Shown here piece after piece: positions 52,883 through 61,441 of a DNA stretch of 64,000 nt; positions within the stretch are counted from its first letter, which is position 1, and each line of letters starts with the position of its first letter. Source of the stretch: Pseudomonadota bacterium (GTDB lineage: Bacteria; Desulfobacterota; Desulfovibrionia; Desulfovibrionales; Desulfomicrobiaceae); contig JAHIQM010000001.1 in the NCBI GenBank assembly GCA_018902545.1, positions 1 through 64,000 on the forward strand, read 5' to 3'. The position numbers and the translations under genes were made by a program. Under the pieces are notes generated by a model. It searched no databases. It saw only the letters and a list, made by a program, of their open reading frames with translations, and was not told the DNA's origin.

Positions 52883-54805
52883 ATGCATCGTTCTTTCTGT
52901 GTCGTCGCGTTTTCCCTGATCTTCTTCTGCATGCCTTGGGTTGCTTCCCGGGCCCTGGCCACAGAGCCCGCCGCTGGCGAGGCCCTTATCCTGCCGGACA
53001 TGAACGGACAGCGCCTGGCATCGCGCCGCCCGCTCATCACCGCACCCATCCCTCCCGGTGCGGCCACCTTGCGCATGAGCCTGGATGATGTTGACGTCAC
53101 CCCCCTGGCCGTCATCACCGAGACAACCGTAAGCTACACGCCTGAATTTGATCTCGATTACGGCTCGCACACCGTCATGGTCGAGGCGCTGGATCAGGGC
53201 GGACAGCCCCTGCCCGATTCGCGATGGCACTTTTCCATTCCCCAGTCCGACACCTGGGACCGGGCCAGCGCTTCATTCCAGCTGGACACGAATCTGGTCG
53301 GCAAGCTCGGGGAGCATCCCGGCAACACCTCTCCCGACTGGCAGGCCCAGACCTCGGGCACGCTGTCCTCGGAACTGGAGAAAGGAAAATTCCGGGTCAC
53401 CCTCGACGCCAACGGCTGGTTCGTGGACGACAGTGACAACTACGGGGGCCAGGACAAATTCAGCCTCAACACCTACCTGCTCAAGCTGGCCTATGACGAG
53501 CAGAGCCTGTCCCTGGGCGATGTGAGCGTCGAGACCACGGAGCTTGCCGGAGGGTCGCTGGCCAGACGCGGCGGGCTGCTGGAACTGAACGCGCAAGAGA
53601 CTTCCTTGCAGGGCTTCGTGCTGCGCAGCAATACCGTGGCCGATTTCGACCACCTGCTCCCGGTGGAGGATTCCAATCAGCGTTTCACCGGAATGACCCT
53701 GACCCAGGGCCTTTACCCGGAAAAAGACGTCCAGCTCAAAGCCACCGCCGTAACCGGGCAAAGCGGCGCGGACGATAACGTGGGTGGCGCGAACCTGGTT
53801 CCGGAAACAAAGGGACAAATCTACAGCGTGGCCCTTTCCGGTACCATCGTGGACGAACTTCTGCTCGGCGAGGTCGAGTACGCCCGCAGTTCCTTCAACC
53901 AGGACACGCAAGGGCCCTACGGCACAAAACATGGCCAGGCCTGGCGCAGCAAACTTTCCGGCCGACACGACACCCTTGACTACGGCGGCGGCTATTCCTT
54001 TCGGGACAAATATTTCCAAAGCATCATAAGTCCAGGAGCCATCAACAACCGCAAGGAATACAGCCTGCACGCCTCCAAGACCTTCGAGGAATCAAGCCTG
54101 TCCTTCAACGGCATGCACAGTTACGACAATGTCGAAAAACTTGAAAACATCCCAACGGTGCGCAGCACGGGCCTGGACCTGGGCTACACATTAAACAAGG
54201 CCGACTGGCCCTTTCTCTTCGCCAACGCCAACCTCAGCTGGCAGCGAAGCGGCCACGAGCCCGACGGTTTTTCGGGCATCGACAACCAGTCGCGCATCCT
54301 CTCCGTCGGACTGTCCCTGGCGAGGGAAACCTGGAGCGTCGTACCCAGCTACGTATTCACGTCCTTTGACGACAAGTCGGGTGCGGGCCTGGACAGCCTC
54401 TCGCACCAGATACTCTTGTCCCTGGGCTGGCAACCCCTCCCCGAACTGTCCTTCAATCCCGCAGTGACCTACGCCCGAACCGAGACGGACCCCGGCAGTC
54501 TGGTCACCGAAGACTGGCTGGCCATCCTGTCCACCACCTGGCTGATCACGGACTCCCAGAACCTCAATCTGACCCTGTCCGGCCTTGATTCACGGACTAA
54601 CGACGATTCCATGCACGTGTCCGTCTTCAACGGACAGGCGCAGTACAACTGGATTTTGGGCGCGAATTTTCTGGAAAGCGTGACCAAGACCGTGGGTCTG
54701 AGCGGACAGTATTCACGGACCAAGGACCATGTCGGCAACACGGACAATGATGAGTATATAGCCTTTCTTTCCCTGAACTTCAGCATCCCGGTCGCGTGGC
54801 CTTAA
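52883..54805 (+). CDS. Outer-membrane beta-barrel protein with N-terminal Ig-like domain
   Basis: 640 residues from ATG 52883-52885 (GGAGG six bases upstream). Signal peptide with FCVVAFSLIFFCMPWVASRA. Residues ~30-115 resemble a single Ig-like/bacterial adhesion domain (LRMSLDDVDVTPLAVITETT; YGSHTVMVEALDQGGQ). The rest is a series of alternating amphipathic strands with periodic aromatic residues, ending FLSLNFSIPVAW, typical of a large outer-membrane barrel. I do not recognise a specific family. The exported protein at 54820 starts 14 bases after its stop, so they form an operon leading into the exported-protein array at 56240. A role in surface assembly of those proteins is a guess. Confidence 0.75.
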   Translation: MHRSFCVVAFSLIFFCMPWVASRALATEPAAGEALILPDMNGQRLASRRPLITAPIPPGAATLRMSLDDVDVTPLAVITETTVSYTPEFDLDYGSHTVMVEALDQGGQPLPDSRWHFSIPQSDTWDRASASFQLDTNLVGKLGEHPGNTSPDWQAQTSGTLSSELEKGKFRVTLDANGWFVDDSDNYGGQDKFSLNTYLLKLAYDEQSLSLGDVSVETTELAGGSLARRGGLLELNAQETSLQGFVLRSNTVADFDHLLPVEDSNQRFTGMTLTQGLYPEKDVQLKATAVTGQSGADDNVGGANLVPETKGQIYSVALSGTIVDELLLGEVEYARSSFNQDTQGPYGTKHGQAWRSKLSGRHDTLDYGGGYSFRDKYFQSIISPGAINNRKEYSLHASKTFEESSLSFNGMHSYDNVEKLENIPTVRSTGLDLGYTLNKADWPFLFANANLSWQRSGHEPDGFSGIDNQSRILSVGLSLARETWSVVPSYVFTSFDDKSGAGLDSLSHQILLSLGWQPLPELSFNPAVTYARTETDPGSLVTEDWLAILSTTWLITDSQNLNLTLSGLDSRTNDDSMHVSVFNGQAQYNWILGANFLESVTKTVGLSGQYSRTKDHVGNTDNDEYIAFLSLNFSIPVAWP

Positions 54806-54819
54806 GCGAGGAAACAGCA

Positions 54820-56055
54820 ATGAACACCACTCTGCGGCTCTCCCTTCGATATCTGCCAACGTATGGCTGTCTGGTCTGCATGGCCCTGCTTCTCCTGGCT
54901 CCAACCATGGCCCAGGCCGCCCCGAACATCACCGCTATGCCACGCATGGCCAATATCTCTCCCGGCACGCAAAGCCCGGTGCAGTTGATGTACACGGTCC
55001 TGGAGTCCATACCGAACACCTCCTACATCGCCACCTCGACTCAAGGGGAGTTCTCCACCCCCAGCGGCGACCCCCTCGGCACCGTGCAGCGCACAGTCAG
55101 CATCAATGTCGTCAACTCGCGGGGCGTGGGCACGGAGCTCCTGGTGGTCCCGGCCAGGGTCATCGCCGCAGCCATGAAGGCCGACGTAGGGCAGATCATC
55201 TTCACCCGGACCTTCGACCCCAGCCGAGCGGACATTCCCGAGGGGACCTTGGAAACAACCCTGCAAATAGTACCCTCACCCGCCGGAGAATTCGCCATCA
55301 TCGGCCTGCGCCTGGAGTTCAACCAACCCGCACCGGGCGATGCCCCGCGCCCCCATTCCGGAGAACGCATCACCGTGCCGCGCAACACCAAGGGTCTGCG
55401 GGCAGCGGCCATCATCACCTACAACGGCCACGGCATGCTGCGCGGTCGATGGGTCGCCGACGGGCAGATCCTGGGCTTCGTGACCAAACAGCTCCTGCCC
55501 GGCATGCGCGAGGCCATCATCGCAAGCCCCGCAGTGCCCGCCTTCCCGACGTACGCCACGGGCCTGCACAGCGTGCGTTTCGAAATACTGGACCCGCCCC
55601 CCGCCTTCGACCTGCCTTCCATTCAGTACTTCGTCACGGCCGAGGAACGGATTCCCAATCTTCCCGCCGTGACCCTGCAAGCGCCCCCGGACAGGGACCA
55701 CCTGCCTCTGTCATCGGAATCGCCGCCGGTCTTCTCCTGGAACCCGGCGCACACGGACGCGACCTACCTCTTCCGCCTCTTCACTCTGGAGCCCGAGGCC
55801 ATGACCCGGCCCCTGATCGAACTGGACACCTCCGCACCCGTGCTCTCGGCCCGTACCGGGCGCAACTATTACATGCTGTCGCTCTTCGACCTGGGCAAGC
55901 TGGTCACCAACTCGCCCCACGCCTGGCAGGTCCAGGCCCTGGTGGACGGCAGACCCGTGGCGGCCAGCGAATATCGTGTCGTCATCTTTTCCGGGGCCGC
56001 ATCGGAACTCGAGCTGACGGTCCCGCTGCGCGACCAGGGGGTTTCCGGGAAATAG
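54820..56055 (+). CDS. Exported protein of unknown function, partner of the barrel protein
   Basis: 411 residues from ATG 54820 (GAGGAAACAGCA upstream). Signal peptide ends APTMAQA. The mature N-terminus begins APNITAMPRMANISPGTQSP, followed by beta-rich segments with a central region (GLRAAAIITYNGHGMLRGRW; VADGQILGFVTKQLLPGM). A C-terminal fibronectin-like part contains PPVFSWNPAHTDATYLFRLF. I do not recognise the family. It is 14 bases behind the barrel gene, so probably co-expressed, and is predicted periplasmic or surface-exposed. A structured non-coding segment follows its stop. Confidence 0.7.
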   Translation: MNTTLRLSLRYLPTYGCLVCMALLLLAPTMAQAAPNITAMPRMANISPGTQSPVQLMYTVLESIPNTSYIATSTQGEFSTPSGDPLGTVQRTVSINVVNSRGVGTELLVVPARVIAAAMKADVGQIIFTRTFDPSRADIPEGTLETTLQIVPSPAGEFAIIGLRLEFNQPAPGDAPRPHSGERITVPRNTKGLRAAAIITYNGHGMLRGRWVADGQILGFVTKQLLPGMREAIIASPAVPAFPTYATGLHSVRFEILDPPPAFDLPSIQYFVTAEERIPNLPAVTLQAPPDRDHLPLSSESPPVFSWNPAHTDATYLFRLFTLEPEAMTRPLIELDTSAPVLSARTGRNYYMLSLFDLGKLVTNSPHAWQVQALVDGRPVAASEYRVVIFSGAASELELTVPLRDQGVSGK

Positions 56056-56062
56056 TGCTTTT

Positions 56063-56180
56063 GCCTTGGAACCGGCTTTTGACCGGTTCCAGACTCTGGG
56101 TGGCTTGTGACGAAGCATTGGTGAACTTCTATCCCGTAAAGCCGGGACAGCGGCGCAGTGAAGCCGCAAGGGGATAAACA
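56063..56180 (+). ncRNA. Structured leader of unknown class upstream of the exported-protein array
   Basis: Three hairpins are visible: TGGAACCGG / CCGGTTCCA (56067-56091, perfect nine pairs); TATCCC / GGGATA (56130-56176) enclosing GCGGC / GCCGC; and an alternative CCCG / CGGG pairing that competes with the second. There is no T-tract after the first hairpin, so it is not a simple terminator. The block ends about 60 bases before ATG 56240. It fits a regulatory leader or riboswitch, but I cannot match it to a known consensus, including the class I c-di-GMP motif. Confidence 0.4.
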
Positions 56181-56239
56181 GGACCGGTACTGCTCAGCTG
56201 AAAAATGAAACAATTTTCAAATAGCAACAGGAGCGCCCC

Positions 56240-57382
56240 ATGCGTAGACTCGCCATGTTCTCCGCCATCGTGATTTGCATACTCTGGACTGCCCCACAGT
56301 CCCATTCCGACCAGCTTAAAACCGGGATCATGAAGTCCTCACCGTCGCCAAACCAGATTACCAGCACACCAAAGCCGACACCGCAAGTCCCGGACGTCAA
56401 AACCGCCCCGGGAGTGACAGCACCAGTCCCGACAAAGCAAGGCATCACCGCCCACTTGGGACAAAAAGCAACCATCGCGGTCAAAAGCCCGGTCCAGGGC
56501 ACGCAGCATCCGGCCGGCAAGCCCCTGGGCATCGTCTGGGACAGAAGCACCATCCCCGCTGCCGCCACGGTGAACATTCTCCTAGTGGACAAGCCCGGCG
56601 GCACGGCCAAGGCGACCATCAAAGCCGGCGCTCCCAACACGGGCAGCTTCACTTCCTGGATTGCCCCGCAGCAATACACCGCGGCCGGCAATTCCTGGGC
56701 GATTCGCATCGAAACTGCTGACAGCAAGGCCAGCGGGCACTCCGGGGTGTTCTCCTTTCAGCCAGCCGCACCACCGATGGTGGGCGCCCAGAAGACATTT
56801 GATCGGTCTGCCATTAAAATACAAATAAAGCAGACGCTCGAAAGGAAAATGAATCAAATCGTCGCGATTCATCAGTTCAATCCCTCCACTGAAACCCGTT
56901 TGAAAATATGCCAGCAGCAGAGCAAGAGTTTCTCCGATACCCTTGTTCAATGCCTGACAACGAACAGCGATCCTGTGAATCCACCTCCAGGAAGCCCGCT
57001 GGACTCCTTCAACAAGCTCACAAATGCACAACTGGCGCAGAAGTGCCCTGATTCTCTCCAGCAGTGTCTCGACAAGGTCCTAGATGAGCATGTCGCCTGG
57101 TGCAAAGCCAATGCTTGCAAGAGTCAGTCCGAAGCCTTGACCGCCATAGAGGCTGAATGTTCCCAAATTGAAGCGCTTCTAAGCCAGCCACCGTCGTTAA
57201 AGAAAAATACTCCTCCGTGTCCGGTGCTGTACCAGAACTATCTAAAGGCTAGAGAAGCTGTGGATAACTTTGAATGCAATATAATTATCATGGGTTCATT
57301 TGCCTGCATACCGTCCATTTCACATTTGATGGAAGCCGAGAGAGACGCCCTAAAGAAGTTGGAGGATAACGGATGCCTCTAG
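56240..57382 (+). CDS. Exported protein with shared N-module and Cys-rich C-terminus (array member A)
   Basis: 380 residues from ATG 56240 (AGGAG seven bases upstream). A signal peptide is followed by the module shared by all four array members: a Pro/Thr-rich linker (ITSTPKPTPQVPDVKTAPG) and a beta-sandwich-like domain (TIAVKSPVQGTQHPAGKPLG; ATVNILLVDKPGG; TGSFTSWIAPQQYTAAGNSW; GHSGVFSF). The domain pattern resembles the Kre9/KNH-type Ser-Thr-rich family. The C-terminal ~200 residues are unrelated to other members, helical, and contain 11 cysteines, indicating a disulfide-bonded secreted domain. The N-module differs from member C at only six of about 150 residues. Function unknown. Confidence 0.8.
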   Translation: MRRLAMFSAIVICILWTAPQSHSDQLKTGIMKSSPSPNQITSTPKPTPQVPDVKTAPGVTAPVPTKQGITAHLGQKATIAVKSPVQGTQHPAGKPLGIVWDRSTIPAAATVNILLVDKPGGTAKATIKAGAPNTGSFTSWIAPQQYTAAGNSWAIRIETADSKASGHSGVFSFQPAAPPMVGAQKTFDRSAIKIQIKQTLERKMNQIVAIHQFNPSTETRLKICQQQSKSFSDTLVQCLTTNSDPVNPPPGSPLDSFNKLTNAQLAQKCPDSLQQCLDKVLDEHVAWCKANACKSQSEALTAIEAECSQIEALLSQPPSLKKNTPPCPVLYQNYLKAREAVDNFECNIIIMGSFACIPSISHLMEAERDALKKLEDNGCL

Positions 57383-57645
57383 CAAAACGGCAAAGAGGGT
57401 TGAGTACAAAGCTGGCTCCATCGTTTCTAACAATCAAAAAATTTCGATATTAAATAACTGTTAAATATATTACTATTTCGAGGAAAAACGAATTCTATTT
57501 CTATATTACATGAGTCGATTGATGTAATAAAATGAAGCACAATATATTTATAAATTCTTAATTAACCACAGCAAAATAATTTTTTATACTCGAGTTTGCC
57601 TGATCAGGTGAAACGATTTTTCCAATATCAAAAGGAGTGTCGGCC

Positions 57646-59769
57646 ATGCGCAAACTCACCATGTTCTCCGCCATCATGATTTGCATGCTCTGGGCCTCAC
57701 AGTCCCATTCCGACCAACTTAAAACCGGGATCATGAAGTCCTCGCCGTCGCCAAACCAGATTACCAGCACACCGAAGCCGACACCGCAAGTCCCGGGCAT
57801 CAAAACCGCTCCCGGAGTGACCACGCCCGTCCCGACGAAACAAGGCATCACCGCCCCTATTGGAAAAAAGACAACCATCGCGGTCAAAAACCCGGTCCAA
57901 GGCACACGGCATCCGGCAGGCAAGCCCCTGACCATCATCTGGGACAGAAGCGCCATCGGCACCGCCGCCAAGGTGAACATCCTCCTGGTGGACAAGCCCG
58001 GCGGCACGGCTAAGGCGACCATCAAGGCGGGCGCCCCCAACACGGGCAGCTTCACTTCCTGGATTGCCCCGCAGCAATATACTGCGGCGGGCAACTCCTG
58101 GTCCGTCCGCATCGAAACTGCTGACAAAAAAGCCGTGGGACATTCCGGTGTTTTTTCGTTTGATCAGACCACAAAAAAAGGAATGCACATAAAACCTGAC
58201 ATGAAAGCGCAGAGCCGCTTGTCACCCATGGCAGTCGAACAAGAAAAGGTTTCACGGCAGGTCGGGATGGTGGTCTCTCCATCCATTGTTGAATCAAATA
58301 AAACCATTGACGTGAAAAAACACATGTCGACCGGCACGTCGGTCCTTTCCGCTGCCCAGCCTAATATAACAAATGCTTTAGAGGAAAAAAAGGCGGATTC
58401 GACGGCCCTATCTGCTGACCTTATCGTTTTTTCGGACTATACCATCCACTCCATCCGCACCGTTCCAGAAGATCCGCACACCCAGGAATGGGTCAATGTT
58501 TGGATTCAAGTCGAAAATAAATCTCAAAAGGACGCACATCTGCCTCTATACTACAAATTCAAACCCCTTGAGGGGCAGTCTGACGGGGGCAAAGTCCATG
58601 TTATCGCGCCTCTTGTTAAGGCCAAGGAGATCAAAGAATACAACAATGAATACTATTCTCTACTCCTCAAGGGCAAATACCTACTTTCGGTTGCAAAAGA
58701 TGAATTATTGAGCAAAAACCTTGTTACCAGAACAGTGAATGTGAAATTGCCTGAGGATGTGAAAGTCCGTATTTCAAAACTTAAATTGGGCTCTACCGAC
58801 ACCGATTCGTCTAATGAGCCAATTATCATGACACCTAAGGCCGCCCGCAAAGAAATTAGAATAGAGGGTGGTGGTTTTACTTCTCAAAGCACCGTGCTCT
58901 ATCAAAATGTGACAACCGGAGCGAATGTCTCTACATTCGACCCAGAAGAAATTCAAGGGCATAAAATTTGGGGCCATCTTCCCGTTTATGCTTGCAATGT
59001 GCCTGGCCGATATAAAATCTGGGTTAAAAATCCGGATGGAAGTGAAACAGATAAGTTTCAGTATGAAGTATTGACCCCCGGCCAATCACCGCAAATTGAT
59101 TTTTGGAAACCCCATGTCATCACTGATTGGGACCGTTTACACATCGACACATGGTCAACATCTGTAATATTCTACGGAAAAGGTATTTCAAAAGAATGGA
59201 GCACCCATTGGGTTGAATCCAACTCTGTATCCAGTGATATGGAATTTATAAAAGATACTTATCATACTCAAGATGGCTACTATTATTTAAAACTCAGTAC
59301 CCGCGTGGATAGCCCTCCCCAAGAGGGTGAAATTAAGATCTGGATTTACAACAAACACACAGACCCTGCAATTGACAACCGGAGCAGTGGCCAATGGTTC
59401 CGCATCCAGGTTAAGCATGAGCCTTTTGTGATCGCGCCGCCGATTGTCCAACTTCCTTCGGAAAAGCAAAAGATAGTCAAGGAGGATGTTGTGGTTACGA
59501 TTAAAGATCCTCCGGGGGTCAGGGGGCTCAGCTATAAACTTGAATGGCGGCAACAACTCGGCGTTTTCTGGCAATCTATATCCATGCTCGAAAGCATTTC
59601 CAAGGAACCGTTCGATGTCCAAGTCACCCGGGTTATTCCGGCCGATCAATTCAAGGCCAGCGGAAACTACCAGTTACGGGTTTTGGTGGATGAATCCACA
59701 GAATGCATACGCCATATTGCGCCGGCGCCGGAGTGGAGTGAATGGCGGACGTTCGAAGTTGTCCGATAG
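57646..59769 (+). CDS. Exported protein with shared N-module and Ig/IPT-like C-terminus (array member B)
   Basis: 707 residues from ATG 57646 (AAGGAG upstream; the GTG three codons earlier overlaps that site). The signal peptide and shared N-module (to about residue 165) match member A with more substitutions (for example TIIWDRSAIGTAAKVNILLV). The C-terminal part has a CARDB-like beta domain (WVNVWIQVENKSQKDAHLPL), an IPT/TIG-like domain (EIRIEGGGFTSQSTVLYQNV; VPGRYKIWVKNPDGSETDKF) and a second IPT-like segment. The C-terminal half is less GC-rich than the N-module, suggesting a different origin. The AT-rich gap before it (57383-57645) holds its promoter region and no gene. Confidence 0.8.
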   Translation: MRKLTMFSAIMICMLWASQSHSDQLKTGIMKSSPSPNQITSTPKPTPQVPGIKTAPGVTTPVPTKQGITAPIGKKTTIAVKNPVQGTRHPAGKPLTIIWDRSAIGTAAKVNILLVDKPGGTAKATIKAGAPNTGSFTSWIAPQQYTAAGNSWSVRIETADKKAVGHSGVFSFDQTTKKGMHIKPDMKAQSRLSPMAVEQEKVSRQVGMVVSPSIVESNKTIDVKKHMSTGTSVLSAAQPNITNALEEKKADSTALSADLIVFSDYTIHSIRTVPEDPHTQEWVNVWIQVENKSQKDAHLPLYYKFKPLEGQSDGGKVHVIAPLVKAKEIKEYNNEYYSLLLKGKYLLSVAKDELLSKNLVTRTVNVKLPEDVKVRISKLKLGSTDTDSSNEPIIMTPKAARKEIRIEGGGFTSQSTVLYQNVTTGANVSTFDPEEIQGHKIWGHLPVYACNVPGRYKIWVKNPDGSETDKFQYEVLTPGQSPQIDFWKPHVITDWDRLHIDTWSTSVIFYGKGISKEWSTHWVESNSVSSDMEFIKDTYHTQDGYYYLKLSTRVDSPPQEGEIKIWIYNKHTDPAIDNRSSGQWFRIQVKHEPFVIAPPIVQLPSEKQKIVKEDVVVTIKDPPGVRGLSYKLEWRQQLGVFWQSISMLESISKEPFDVQVTRVIPADQFKASGNYQLRVLVDESTECIRHIAPAPEWSEWRTFEVVR

Positions 59770-59835
59770 GAGGGAATGGTGGTTGGGGTATGTGTCTCTG
59801 AGGAAAAGAACTGCTGCCGAAGACACGGAGATTCT

Positions 59836-59937
59836 CTGGAAATCCAAATTTTTTTTGAGATTGGAATTCCTATAAAATATATCAATCTATCTCAAGAAAA
59901 AACGGATTCTTTTTCTAATATTGCCTGGGTTAACTGA
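59836..59937 (+). pseudogene. Decayed tail of a pentapeptide-type array gene
   Basis: In one frame ending at TGA 59935-59937 this reads IKYINLSQEKTDSFSNI then AWVN-stop, matching the end of member C (IKYINLFQGKTDSFPNI then IWVN). DNA similarity continues into the following non-coding leader (to 60016), which resembles 61364-61441. It marks an earlier gene of the C type whose body was lost between members B and C. Confidence 0.82.
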
Positions 59938-60016
59938 TATATTTTATCGCTCGATATTTATTTTAATAATTTTATTAATTGTACTCTAAGATTCCTGATA
60001 ATCCAGAGGAGTCGTT

Positions 60017-61363
60017 ATGCGTTACGCTTCATTACTATTTGTCATCTTGTTCGGCCTATTGGTAACAACGCCAAAAGCTCAAGCCGACCAACTCAAGACC
60101 GGGATCATGAAGTCCGCGCCGTCGCCAAACCAGATTACCAGCACACCGAAGCCGACACCGCAAGTCCCGGACGTCAAAACCGCTCCCGGAGTGACAGCGC
60201 CCGTCCCGACGAAGCAAGGCATCACCGCCCCACTGGGACAAAAAGCAACCATCGCGGTCAAAAGCCCGGCCCAGGGCACGCAGCATCCGACCGGCAAGCC
60301 CCTGGGCATCGTCTGGGACAGAAGTACCATCCCCGCCGCCGCCACGGTGAACATCCTCTTGGTGGACAAGCCCGGCGGCACGCCCAAGGCGACCATCAAG
60401 GCGGGCGCTCCCAACACGGGCAGCTTCACCTCCTGGATTGCCCCGCAGCAATACACCGCGGCCGGCAACTCCTGGGCGATTCGCATCGAAACTGCTGACA
60501 GCAAGGCCAGCGGGCACTCCGGAACCTTCTCTTTTATCCAACAACCCGTGGCGGGGACAGGCGTCGTCCCCTCGGTCAAAAGCGGCGTTGCGGTCCAGGC
60601 ACCCACAATAGCCGGGGAGGCGACAAATCTGGCTGTCACGAAAAACGCCGCTAGCAAGAGCACCCTCGCCGCCCAGACCCCAGGCATCGCTGCCGCCAAA
60701 GGCAGCCTGACTGCAACGCCTCAGACATCCTCGCTCAGCCAGGACCAGGGCTCGGCGACCCCACTTCTGAACGAACTCAAGCTGGGCAAGCGCAAGGACT
60801 TCTCCCGCGTGTCGCTGGCAGGGCTGGACCTAAGCAATCTCAATCTCGAACAGGTCAACTTCGAGGGAGCGGACCTCTCGGGGGCCGATATGACAGGAGC
60901 CGATCTGACAAGATGCGATTTCACAGGAGCCAATCTGATCCGGGCCAACCTGACTAAAGCCAACTGTCAAGGGGTCTCGTTCAAAAATGCCCAACTGGGC
61001 AGAGCAATTTTTATAAAAACGAGCATATTGAGCGCCGATTTTACCGGGGCAACGTGCAATGAAACATTATTCAAGTGGATGGATATCCTCGGCGATGGTA
61101 ACGAAGGTTTTTCCAAAGCCAATCTTGAATCCGCTATATTCGAATATTGTAGCATAACATTTCATAACCTCAAAAATACAAACATGAAACATGTCGTAAT
61201 AAACGGTGGAAATTTTCGATATATTGATTTTCGAGGAGCACAATTAGATGGAATTAGGATTTCTGGGAATCCAGAATTTCATGAGGTTGCGATCTCTATA
61301 AAATATATCAATCTATTTCAAGGAAAGACAGATTCTTTTCCCAATATTATCTGGGTTAACTGA
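60017..61363 (+). CDS. Exported protein with shared N-module and pentapeptide-repeat C-terminus (array member C)
   Basis: 448 residues from ATG 60017 (AGAGGAG upstream). Signal peptide MRYASLLFVILFGLLVTTPK, then the shared N-module, almost identical to member A. An Ala/Ser/Thr-rich linker (residues ~180-245) leads to pentapeptide repeats (LDLSNLNLEQVNFEGADLSG; ADMTGADLTRCDFTGANLIR; ANLTKANCQGVSFKNAQLGR), a right-handed quadrilateral beta helix. The last ~90 residues are AT-rich and carry degenerate repeats. Pentapeptide proteins are known as DNA mimics or structural scaffolds; an exported one is more likely structural or for binding. The gene tail is duplicated at 59836. Confidence 0.85.
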   Translation: MRYASLLFVILFGLLVTTPKAQADQLKTGIMKSAPSPNQITSTPKPTPQVPDVKTAPGVTAPVPTKQGITAPLGQKATIAVKSPAQGTQHPTGKPLGIVWDRSTIPAAATVNILLVDKPGGTPKATIKAGAPNTGSFTSWIAPQQYTAAGNSWAIRIETADSKASGHSGTFSFIQQPVAGTGVVPSVKSGVAVQAPTIAGEATNLAVTKNAASKSTLAAQTPGIAAAKGSLTATPQTSSLSQDQGSATPLLNELKLGKRKDFSRVSLAGLDLSNLNLEQVNFEGADLSGADMTGADLTRCDFTGANLIRANLTKANCQGVSFKNAQLGRAIFIKTSILSADFTGATCNETLFKWMDILGDGNEGFSKANLESAIFEYCSITFHNLKNTNMKHVVINGGNFRYIDFRGAQLDGIRISGNPEFHEVAISIKYINLFQGKTDSFPNIIWVN

Positions 61364-61441
61364 TATATTTATCGTTCGTTATATATTTTAATAATTTTAT
61401 TAATCTTATTATAAGATTTCGATAAAACCAGAGGAGTCGTC

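Noticed and set aside
56120-56180. Possible class I c-di-GMP riboswitch
   Set aside because: The segment has GTAAAGCCGGGAC and paired stems, but the order and spacing of the conserved GEMM elements do not fit; kept only as an unclassified structured leader.
56240-57382. C-terminal toxin domain in array member A
   Set aside because: The 11-cysteine helical tail shows no nuclease, deaminase or pore-former motif I can identify, and no immunity gene follows; a toxin call would be speculation.
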